Shown: one piece after another, positions 24,552 through 30,936 of the stretch
How positions within the stretch are numbered: the stretch's first letter is position 1
How the letters are laid out: every line of letters begins with the position of its first letter
Position numbers and translations under genes: made by a program
DNA from: an unicellular cyanobacterium SU3
Lineage (GTDB): Bacteria; Cyanobacteriota; Cyanobacteriia; Cyanobacteriales; Microcystaceae
NCBI GenBank assembly: GCA_002172675.1
Contig: NETF01000193.1
Coordinates: 1-39,400, forward strand
DNA length: 39,400 nt
Direction of reading: 5' to 3'
Notes under the pieces: generated by a model
Told to the model about the DNA's origin: nothing
Databases searched by the model: none
Seen by the model: only the letters and a program-made list of their open reading frames with translations

Positions 24552-24782
24552 TCATGAGTTAACTGGAAAAATTTTGTCTAATGGTGTTGTTTCACCATTG
24601 CTGATTTCTTGTCGAACCATTTCAGCTAAGTTATCCCATTGTTCATCAGTGGTTGATTCAAACCTTTCTGTCCATTGCTGTTCATCTTTTAGTTCATCCA
24701 TCCAACGAGAAGCGATCGCATCTTGTTGATCAGGGGGAAGTTTTTTGAGTTCTGTGATGACTTTTTCGAGAAGTTCAGTCAT
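24552..24782 (-). CDS. Antitoxin B of the RelE/ParE-like pair
   Basis: 76 residues beginning MTELLEKVITELKKLPPDQQ and DAIASRWMDELKDEQQW, matching antitoxin A at all but one of the first 37 positions. The C-terminal half (ERFESTTDEQWDNLAEMVRQ) differs fully, as expected if it is matched to a different toxin. At the DNA level the copies also differ at a HIP1 site: this gene has GCGATCGC at about 24713, antitoxin A has a variant. The stop overlaps the toxin B ATG by 4 bases. Confidence 0.78.
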   Translation of the reverse strand: MTELLEKVITELKKLPPDQQDAIASRWMDELKDEQQWTERFESTTDEQWDNLAEMVRQEISNGETTPLDKIFPVNS

Positions 24783-24805
24783 AGGTTTTAGAGAATGATA
24801 TATGG

Positions 24806-24997
24806 TTAGTTACTTAGTTTTGTTCTAAAAATTTTTTCCATTTCTTCTGGAGGTAAATCGGGAGAGTGGCCTGTATTTTGATCTAAATCACTTAACTTTT
24901 CAAAGAAAATCTCCCAAGCTTCCTGGTTATTTCTGTCCGATAAAAGGTGTTTTTTGAGTTCAGCACGGGTCATATTTCTATAGTTGGGTTTCGTCAT
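24806..24997 (-). CDS. DUF6887-like small protein
   Basis: 63 residues from ATG 24997, beginning MTKPNYRNMTRAELKKHLLS and ending with acidic DLPPEEMEKIFRTKL. GGAGG sits about 8 bases before that ATG, so it is chosen over an upstream in-frame Met at 25024. The first 20 bases overlap the end of the next upstream gene. The sequence resembles a small cyanobacterial family (DUF6887) found beside DUF6888; the name is recalled, not checked. The function is unknown. Size, overlap and position in a toxin-antitoxin island suggest half of a pair. Confidence 0.65.
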   Translation of the reverse strand: MTKPNYRNMTRAELKKHLLSDRNNQEAWEIFFEKLSDLDQNTGHSPDLPPEEMEKIFRTKLSN

Positions 24998-25181
24998 CAA
25001 TAAACCTCCAAATTCCATTGGCAAAAATTACAACTTGTAATTCTTCATTATTTTCGTTTCTAGCCAAAATAAAAATAGTTTTAAAGTTTGAATCATAGCG
25101 AAATAAATAAATTTGCTGATAGAGATTTGATAACATTTGACAAACTTTTACACAGCTTAACGCTTGTTCTACTGTTGGCAA
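24978..25181 (-). CDS. DUF6888-like small protein
   Basis: 67 residues: MPTVEQALSCVKVCQMLSNL, then YQQIYLFRYDSNFKTIFILA and VVIFANGIWRFID. It looks like one alpha-helical segment followed by a small beta-sheet, a size and layout reminiscent of RelE-like folds but without recognisable catalytic residues. It overlaps the DUF6887-like gene by 20 bases. Function unknown; a toxin-antitoxin role is inferred only from context. Confidence 0.62.
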   Translation of the reverse strand: MPTVEQALSCVKVCQMLSNLYQQIYLFRYDSNFKTIFILARNENNEELQVVIFANGIWRFIDDETQL

Positions 25182-25266
25182 TTATTCTCTTTAACCCTTT
25201 GAATTCAGTTAAGTTAATTGTAGCGTAATCACCACATCAAAAGCGATCGCTCATTTTTAGATGATT

Positions 25267-25296
25267 GTTGGGTTTCGTTCCTTAAACCCAACCTAC
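25267..25296. repeat. GTTGGGTTT hairpin repeat
   Basis: GTTGGGTTT (25267-25275), loop CGTTCCTT, AAACCCAAC (25284-25292), then CTAC. Perfect 9-bp stem with a CCTAC tail, flanked on both sides by HIP1 octamers. A common type of dispersed hairpin in cyanobacteria. Confidence 0.7.
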
Positions 25297-25327
25297 AAGA
25301 GAGGCGATCGCACTATTATTTGTCATT

Positions 25328-25498
25328 TTAGCTAAAACGTTTCAATCTGCGTTTAATAGGAAGTTTCACAACTCTATCTTTGTGATTTAATTCCTTCTGT
25401 TTCAAGTCATTAAAAATTGCTCTTAAATCATATTCAAATGATTTAGCATATTCATCTCTATACTTGTGAATTTCATCAATAATCTCATTTTTATACAT
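25328..25498 (-). CDS. Small island protein, 56 residues, unknown family
   Basis: Begins MYKNEIIDEIHKYRDEYAKS, followed by FEYDLRAIFNDLKQKELNH and a basic end VVKLPIKRRLKRF. AGAGG precedes the ATG. It lies 33 bases after brnA on the same strand and has a frameshifted paralogue at 22781-22964. The acidic helical N terminus with a basic tail is antitoxin-like, but I recognise no function. It resembles a widespread set of short cyanobacterial proteins with a central YDL.AIF.DL motif. Confidence 0.72.
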   Translation of the reverse strand: MYKNEIIDEIHKYRDEYAKSFEYDLRAIFNDLKQKELNHKDRVVKLPIKRRLKRFS

Positions 25499-25531
25499 AA
25501 TTAAACCTCTAGAAGATATTAATCAGTTTTG

Positions 25532-25804
25532 TCAAGCTGCTTTTTCTAGTTTTTCTCTCAATACGTCGTTGACTAATTGACTGATAGCAACCCCTTTTTT
25601 TTGAGCTTGTTGAGATAAAATTTCCATAATATCTTCATCAATTTCAACTTCAAAATGTCGTTGTTGTAACTCTGCTTCTAATGTCACAGTTTCAAAGTCA
25701 TCTAAATAGTCAGTTGTATCATGAGTATCCCAAAATTCTGCTGCTGCTTCGTAACTAGAAAATTCTTCAGGAATAGGGTCAATAGTTTTAGATTTGTTGT
25801 TCAT
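25532..25804 (-). CDS. brnA: CopG/BrnA-type antitoxin
   Basis: 90 residues. The N terminus (PIPEEFSSYEAAAEFWDTHD) is typical of BrnA/CopG-like antitoxins. The C-terminal half (RHFEVEIDEDIMEILSQQAQ and GVAISQLVNDVLREKL) is a ribbon-helix-helix DNA-binding domain. It overlaps the upstream toxin gene by 17 bases. By family it binds the toxin and represses its own operon. Confidence 0.83.
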   Translation of the reverse strand: MNNKSKTIDPIPEEFSSYEAAAEFWDTHDTTDYLDDFETVTLEAELQQRHFEVEIDEDIMEILSQQAQKKGVAISQLVNDVLREKLEKAA

Positions 25805-26075
25805 AATATCTACGCTCTGATTGAGTCATATCTCTTGCTGAGATTGGTAATGCCGAGGTTTTATTTTTGCGAATGAAAAACACTATCAAGTATCTACCTG
25901 CATTGGTTTGACCATAAGCAACGTATAAATCTCCCCCTTTAATTCGTCCTTTTTGTGCTTTGCGAACATGAGAACGGGAAAACAAAACCTCCTCAACCTC
26001 ATTAGTGTTAACGCCATGCTTGACTGCTAATTTTTCAATAAATTGCTCTTTCCAAATAACCTCATATAGTTGCAT
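25788..26075 (-). CDS. brnT: BrnT-like ribonuclease toxin
   Basis: 95 residues. Features are an early VNTNEVEEVLFSRSHVRKAQ segment, a strand GRYLIVFFIRKN, and the closing motif ISARDMTQSERRYYEQ, which is close to the A-R-x-M-x-x-x-E-R-x-Y ending of BrnT. BrnT is a RelE-like ribonuclease. The gene comes first and overlaps brnA, the usual order. It marks the upstream end of the toxin-antitoxin island. Confidence 0.82.
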   Translation of the reverse strand: MQLYEVIWKEQFIEKLAVKHGVNTNEVEEVLFSRSHVRKAQKGRIKGGDLYVAYGQTNAGRYLIVFFIRKNKTSALPISARDMTQSERRYYEQQI

Positions 26076-26195
26076 TAGACGTTAATAAATGTATTCGCCG
26101 TTATTCTAGCATAATCAACTTTAAATTATACAAAAAAGGGCAGACTGTAATCTACCCTAATTTCTAAAAACAACCTAAATCAATTAGAAAAAATG

Positions 26196-28238
26196 TTAAT
26201 TTTTCCCACTACCATTGTTAGTTAACACTTTATTTGTCACCTTATCCGGAACCTCTTGTAAATGGTCATAATTCCAAGTAAACGTACCCACACCCATCGT
26301 CAGCGATCGCAGTTCAATGATAAAGTTGTGCATCTCTGCTTGAGGTAAATGAGCCGTTACTTGATCCCATCCTTTCCACTGGGTTAAACTCTCATAACCG
26401 AGAATTTGTCCCCGTCTTCCACTCACCAACTGCAATACTTTTGCAGTACACTCCGCCGGCACTGATACGTTAACCGATAAGATCGGCTCTAAGAGAACAG
26501 GATGACATAAAGGCATTCCATCGCTCATGGCAATGCGTGCAGCTTGTTTAAACGCCTGTTCAGAACTATCCACCGAATGATAGGAACCGTCCGTTAAGGT
26601 CACATCTACATCCACCACAGGGAAACCCAACGGGCCATGATCTAAATATTCTTTAACCCCCATTTCTACTCCAGGAATGTATTGTTTGGGAACAACACCT
26701 CCGACGATGGTTTGATGGAAGTGAAACCCTTCCCCTCTTGGTAAGGGTTTGATGTCTAGGTGAACGTCTCCAAACGCCCCATGACCCCCTGTTTGATGTT
26801 TATAACGTCCATGCACTTTACTAGCGTTACGGATGGTTTCTTTGTAGGGAACTTGAGGTAAATGGGTGGTCATGGGTAAGTTATACTTGCGTTGCAACCG
26901 ATCTAAGGCAACTTGTAAATGTATTTCTCCTTGTCCCCAGAGAATCACTTCTTTGGTATCTCCGTGTTGTTCCCAATGCAAAGATGGATCTTCTTCCATC
27001 AGTTTTCCTAAAGCGGAACTGAGTTTTACCTCATCTTTGCGTTTTTCGGGAGTGACAGCTAACGCATACACCGGTTCTAAGGTGTCTGCTTTGGGTAACA
27101 GTTCACTGGGTTTCTCTTTGCTGGATAAAGTTTCCCCTGTTTTAATACCCTCTAAACGAGCGATCGCAACAATCTCCCCTAATGAAGCGGTTTGACTGGG
27201 TATAGAGATTTGTTTTTCTCCCATGAGGCGATAAACCCCACCGGCGCGAACCCCATTAAGTAACATTCCTTCTTTGACTTCTCCTTGCCATACTCTAACT
27301 AAGGAAAGTTGACCCCCTTGGGGTGTAAAGTAGGTTTTTAAGACTTGTACTAAAGTTTCGCCTTCAGTTTTGTTTTCAAGTCCCCGACGTTCTCCTGTAA
27401 TATTGGGCGCAGGGGTTTCTTTTACTAACGCATCGAGTAAGGGACGTACTCCGTAGTCTTGTTCGGCAATACCAAAGAAAACTGGTACAATTAAATCGGC
27501 ACTGAGATCCTGTTTTAAATCTTTGAGTATTTCTTCTTTTGACGGTTGAATATCTTCGATTAATTCTTCGAGTAAATGATCGTCAAAGTCGGCTAACACT
27601 TCTAACATTTCCTGGCGCGCTGCGTATTCTTCTGCTTTGAGGTGTTCGGGAAGGGGAACGGGTTCAGCCGGACTACCAGAATGATAATGATAAGCTTGTT
27701 CGCTGATTAAATCAATATAGCCGATCAGTTCTCTGTCTTGACGGATGGGATATTGTTGCGGTAGAACAGGACGGGTGGACACATCTTTGAGGGCGTGGAG
27801 TACGTCCATAAAGCTGTCTTTGAAGCGATCCATCTTGTTAATATAAATAATATGGGGTATTTCCCAGTCATCGAGGAATTTTAACAAGGGTGCAAGGGTT
27901 AACAGGCGATCAATTTCGGGTTCACAAACAACGATCACAGCACCGGCACCCACTAACGCATTATAGGTTTCTTGGGCGAATTCAATGGAACCGGGACAGT
28001 CTAAAAAGGTAAATTCAATGTTGTCGTGGGTGGTACTCGCAGCAGAAACCTCTACACTCATTTTTCTGTCTCTGGCTTCGGGAGAACTATCGCTGACGGT
28101 ATTCCCTTCTTTAATGCTACCTTTTCGGGTAATGGCACCGCTAACGGATAAGAGGCTTTCGAGTAGGGTGGTTTTACCGCTTGAATAAGGGCCTACGATA
28201 GCCACATTACGCACATTGCCGAGGACTTTTTCGTTCAT
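26196..28238 (-). CDS. EF-G-like translational GTPase (FusA2-type)
   Basis: 680 residues with EF-G domain order, but of the divergent EF-G-like branch. G1 is GPYSSGKT (16-23) instead of the AHIDAGKT of canonical EF-G, the switch I region reads RDRKMSVEVS, G3 is DCPGS (80-84) where the catalytic His of DxPGH is Ser, and G4 is NKMD (134-137). Later domains are normal (VALDRLQRKYNLPM-like core, GGHGAFGDVHLDIKPL, YIPGVEMGVKEYL). The same changes occur in FusA2-type proteins such as the mycobacterial one. The role is unclear and not simple translocation. Flanked by the toxin-antitoxin island downstream. Confidence 0.9.
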   Translation of the reverse strand: MNEKVLGNVRNVAIVGPYSSGKTTLLESLLSVSGAITRKGSIKEGNTVSDSSPEARDRKMSVEVSAASTTHDNIEFTFLDCPGSIEFAQETYNALVGAGAVIVVCEPEIDRLLTLAPLLKFLDDWEIPHIIYINKMDRFKDSFMDVLHALKDVSTRPVLPQQYPIRQDRELIGYIDLISEQAYHYHSGSPAEPVPLPEHLKAEEYAARQEMLEVLADFDDHLLEELIEDIQPSKEEILKDLKQDLSADLIVPVFFGIAEQDYGVRPLLDALVKETPAPNITGERRGLENKTEGETLVQVLKTYFTPQGGQLSLVRVWQGEVKEGMLLNGVRAGGVYRLMGEKQISIPSQTASLGEIVAIARLEGIKTGETLSSKEKPSELLPKADTLEPVYALAVTPEKRKDEVKLSSALGKLMEEDPSLHWEQHGDTKEVILWGQGEIHLQVALDRLQRKYNLPMTTHLPQVPYKETIRNASKVHGRYKHQTGGHGAFGDVHLDIKPLPRGEGFHFHQTIVGGVVPKQYIPGVEMGVKEYLDHGPLGFPVVDVDVTLTDGSYHSVDSSEQAFKQAARIAMSDGMPLCHPVLLEPILSVNVSVPAECTAKVLQLVSGRRGQILGYESLTQWKGWDQVTAHLPQAEMHNFIIELRSLTMGVGTFTWNYDHLQEVPDKVTNKVLTNNGSGKN

Positions 28239-28654
28239 AAAACACCTCCTTGGAGCTAATTTTCAAGCTCAACACAGGAATGTTGGGGTTTATATGGGTG
28301 TCAAAGTCTAGGTTAGGACATGATAAAAAGTTAAAACCCTTATGTATTCTACGTTTGACTTTTGACTTTTGACTTGCGCTTGTTTTTCTCCCCATCTTGT
28401 GAGTGTTAAGCAATAACGGAAAATTTAACTCACCTTGTTTACATCTAGTTTTAATGTAGCGAGTTTAACTTATTTTTGGTGTTCTACAAGACCTCTTGCA
28501 ATGACTTTTAAAATAACTGAGAGATTTGGTTAAGAAAGAACAATAATTATTAACTAATGCTACACCAACAAAATAATTTAAAATACAAATAGAGTAGGGG
28601 TCAACATTTCGGCTTCGCTCAGTGTTGACCCCTACTGTTCTCTTGTTATTTATA
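28239..28654. other. Gene-free region with dispersed repeats
   Basis: 416 bases between the EF-G-like gene and rpsU. It holds a near-tandem AT-rich tract with repeated GACTTTTGACTTTTGACTT (about 28352-28376), an ACAAGACCTCTTGCAATGAC motif at about 28484-28504 resembling insertion-sequence debris seen in cyanobacteria, and a GTAGGGGTCAACA hairpin (28594-28635). The frames across it look like chance. Confidence 0.5.
28594..28635. repeat. GTAGGGGTCAACA hairpin, copy 3
   Basis: GTAGGGGTCAACA (28594-28606) and TGTTGACCCCTAC (28623-28635) form a perfect 13-bp stem around a 16-base loop that itself contains CGGCTTCG. Same stem as 9499-9526. It lies downstream of rpsU on the minus strand and may end that operon. 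Confidence 0.75.
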
Positions 28655-28843
28655 CTATTTACGATAACTTCTTTTGCGTTGTCTTTGTTTAGCGATCGCT
28701 TTACGTTTGCGTTTTTCAATGGGGGTTTCAAAATGCCGATTTTTCTTCATATCATAAAAAATTCCGGCTTTACTGACTTGACGTTTGAAGCGACGTAGGG
28801 CTGATTCAATCCCTTCATTTTCTCCGCGAATAATTTGAGTCAT
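28655..28843 (-). CDS. rpsU: 30S ribosomal protein S21
   Basis: 62 residues: [20 protein letters not shown], then [20 protein letters not shown] and a very basic tail [19 protein letters not shown]. All are hallmarks of bacterial S21, which sits near the 3' end of 16S rRNA and helps initiation. It is 27 bases after the pentapeptide-repeat gene and about 420 bases after the RRM gene on the same strand. A link between rpsU and RRM-protein genes is known in cyanobacteria. Confidence 0.96.
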   Translation of the reverse strand: MTQIIRGENEGIESALRRFKRQVSKAGIFYDMKKNRHFETPIEKRKRKAIAKQRQRKRSYRK

Positions 28844-28870
28844 GTTTGAGTTTGTCTCCTTAATTAATGG

Positions 28871-29188
28871 TTATTTAACAGTAACTGTTGACGGCTGAAA
28901 AATTGCTCTTGATAAATAGGTTTTACTGGTATCTATGCCATCAAGGTCAACATCAGTCAGGTTGGCTGCAGTCAGATTGGTTTCGGTTAAATTGGCTCCT
29001 TGCAAACGAACATTCGTTAAATTAGCATAGCTAAGATTGGCCCTAGTTAAATTAACCCCTCTGAGATCAGCGCCACTAAGATTAATACCGCTGAGATTGA
29101 CATTTCTGAGATTAGCCGCAATTAGGATTATATTTCTAAAGTCCCTTTGTCCTGCATTGTAGCGACTTAAAAGTTCTTTGATATTCAT
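28871..29188 (-). CDS. Pentapeptide-repeat protein
   Basis: 105 residues. After a helical start (MNIKELLSRYNAGQRDFRN) there are about 12 pentapeptide units of the A(D/N)LxN type (NLSGINLSGADLRGVNLTRA and onward), which fold as a square beta-helix. The C-terminal FQPSTVTVK is outside the repeats. No membrane segment. Role unknown. Placed between the RRM gene (75 bases) and rpsU. Confidence 0.85.
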   Translation of the reverse strand: MNIKELLSRYNAGQRDFRNIILIAANLRNVNLSGINLSGADLRGVNLTRANLSYANLTNVRLQGANLTETNLTAANLTDVDLDGIDTSKTYLSRAIFQPSTVTVK

Positions 29189-29263
29189 GATGTGTTATTC
29201 TCAATTAATAAGTTAAAAGGGTCTAGAAAAGATAGCCATCGCCGTGAAATGAGACGGATAACT

Positions 29264-29548
29264 TTAATAGCGACGAGTTGAACCCCCACCAGAAGATTTG
29301 CGATTTTCTCTCGGTCTCGCTTTGTTAACTTTTAAAGACCGCCCCATCCATTCAGCCCCATCTAATGCTTCAATCGCCGCTGTTTCCTCAGTTTCTGTGT
29401 CCATTTCTACGAAACCGAATCCTCTCGATTTTCCGGTTTCGCGATCGTTAGGAATTTGTACCCTTTTAACGGTGCCATACTCTGCAAAGACTTGTTCTAA
29501 GTCCACTTGAGTGACATCGTAGGATAAATTACCGACATAAATTGACAT
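29264..29548 (-). CDS. rbp: RRM RNA-binding protein (cyanobacterial Rbp type)
   Basis: 94 residues with one RNA-recognition motif: RNP2 [10 protein letters not shown] at residues 3-12, RNP1 [10 protein letters not shown] near 44-53, then a short Gly/Arg tail ([10 protein letters not shown]). These are the cold-inducible or stress-related Rbp proteins. In several cyanobacteria an rbp gene is followed by rpsU; here a pentapeptide gene lies between. Cold regulation would reside in the 5' leader, which cannot be judged from the sequence. Confidence 0.94.
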   Translation of the reverse strand: MSIYVGNLSYDVTQVDLEQVFAEYGTVKRVQIPNDRETGKSRGFGFVEMDTETEETAAIEALDGAEWMGRSLKVNKARPRENRKSSGGGSTRRY

Positions 29549-29883
29549 AAAAATGCTCTAAAGTGAGTGGTGTAGAGAGTTAGATTCACGAAGGATGCTT
29601 TTGTAAATGCAAATTGACAAAACAACTTAAGGAAAATAATTCTTATGGCACAATCGTAACATGATTTATCAAAATATTGTAGGAGTTAATAGCAAGCCTA
29701 ATAGCACTCTTTATTAAAATTATATACATCTCCATCCTAGCATACAGCCAGGGTATTCTTCAAAGAAGCCATTCTGAGTCAGTTTGAAGAACTGTTATTT
29801 AAGATATAGCTGTCTACATAATGAGCAAAAAACCTTCTCATTAGTAGCAGAGAAGGTTTTTCTATTTTACCCAAACCTAAAAA
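29549..29883. other. Intergenic region: rbp leader and desC terminator
   Basis: 335 bases between rbp and desC. The side nearest rbp is AT-rich and should hold its promoter and leader. Near desC is a terminator hairpin (29828-29861). No RNA gene recognised. Confidence 0.45.
29828..29861 (-). terminator. Terminator of desC
   Basis: AAAAACCTTCTC (29828-29839), 10-base loop, GAGAAGGTTTTT (29850-29861). Perfect 12-bp stem; read on the minus strand it ends in a T-run, right after desC. A textbook intrinsic terminator. Confidence 0.85.
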
Positions 29884-30708
29884 TTATTTATTATCTGAAA
29901 CAGGGGCTAATTTGACATTTTTGGCAAGTCCTAGGAATTCCAATAGTTTAATTGTCATCCACGTAACATCAATTTCCCACCAAGTTAAGCCATGACGGGC
30001 AGAATATTGATAAGCATGGTGATTATTGTGCCATCCTTCGCCAAAGGTTAGTAAAGCAACCCACCAACAGTTACGAGAGTTATCGTTAGATTCATGACTC
30101 TGATATCCGAATTTGTGGGTGGCACTATTAACAAACCAAGTGAAGTGAAATACGATTACTAATCGGACAAAAATTCCCCAAATTACAAACGGCCATCCTC
30201 CTAAAGCATAAAGGATTAATCCTAAGACCATTTGAATGGGAATCATGAAGTTTTGACAGAAATTATAAAAGGGATCGTCTTTAATATCTTGAGTGTAACG
30301 CGGTACATCATTATCAGCCGGAATACGATGTAACATCCATCCCAGATGACTCCACCAAAACCCTCGGTTAGAGTCGTGGGGATCAGGTTCAGTATCAGAA
30401 TATTTATGATGAATACGGTGTAAACCGACCCATTGCATCGGCCCGCCTTGACACGCTAATGTACCACACAAAACTAATATATATTCTAGCCATTTGGGTG
30501 ACTGAAAACTACGGTGAGAGACTAACCGATGAAAGCCTAAAGTAATTCCTAACGCCCCTGTAACCCAATATAGAAAAAAGGCAACTCCTACGGCTTGCCA
30601 ACTAAAATTACTCGGCAAAAATGCCAGTAAAGCAACGAGATGAATCGATGCCATGTAAATGATAATTGTCCAGTCGTAGGGGAGTTTTTGAGATGTGGCA
30701 ACAGTCAT
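29884..30708 (-). CDS. desC: Acyl-lipid delta-9 desaturase
   Basis: Membrane di-iron desaturase that places the first double bond in fatty acids, a key of cold acclimation. The three His boxes are present: HRLVSH (60-65), HRIHH (97-101) and HNNHH around 230-234 (GEGWHNNHHAYQYSARHG). Four or so hydrophobic segments separate them. 274 residues is typical for DesC. Monocistronic, with its own terminator; divergent from the next gene. Confidence 0.94.
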   Translation of the reverse strand: MTVATSQKLPYDWTIIIYMASIHLVALLAFLPSNFSWQAVGVAFFLYWVTGALGITLGFHRLVSHRSFQSPKWLEYILVLCGTLACQGGPMQWVGLHRIHHKYSDTEPDPHDSNRGFWWSHLGWMLHRIPADNDVPRYTQDIKDDPFYNFCQNFMIPIQMVLGLILYALGGWPFVIWGIFVRLVIVFHFTWFVNSATHKFGYQSHESNDNSRNCWWVALLTFGEGWHNNHHAYQYSARHGLTWWEIDVTWMTIKLLEFLGLAKNVKLAPVSDNK

Positions 30709-30936
30709 GTAATAACCTGTATGTAAACGTAATCAAATCTTTATTATACTTGACGATAGTATTAACCTTTTTTAGCTGACAAAGAATTTAAAATTTTAAT
30801 ATTTAATTCCAAATTAAGTTCCCAATTAAATGACTTATATAAGCCTTTGTTTGGTATAAATAAATGGGACAAAATTAACTTTGTCATTGTTTTAAATTTA
30901 GTCACTATCGACAAGATTAAAGTTTGGGGTTGACAA

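Larger units (their letters stand above)
23075..24555 (-). pseudogene. RelE/ParE-like toxin B, interrupted by a group II intron
   Basis: Exon 1 is 24555-24534 (ATG overlapping the antitoxin B stop as ATGA; encodes MKSSVTK plus one base). Exon 2 is about 23322-23075 and continues FRKQLNQLPETVQKQAEKAY. Joining them gives 89 residues that align end to end with the 90-residue toxin A, down to YWFWIGTHDEYDELLKRL. The intervening DNA is a group II intron. An apparent start inside the intron (ATG 23362) would add 13 intron-derived residues and is not the native N terminus. Because the intron has lost internal parts, splicing in cis is doubtful, and the toxin is probably inactive while its antitoxin is intact. 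Confidence 0.82.

Noticed and set aside
26866-27195. 109-codon frame antisense to the EF-G-like gene
   Set aside because: Lies wholly inside a strongly conserved gene; a shadow frame with Ser/Cys-rich, unlikely composition.
28465-28731. 88-codon minus-strand frame overlapping rpsU
   Set aside because: Crosses the GTAGGGGTCAACA hairpin and overlaps rpsU in another frame; no protein character.
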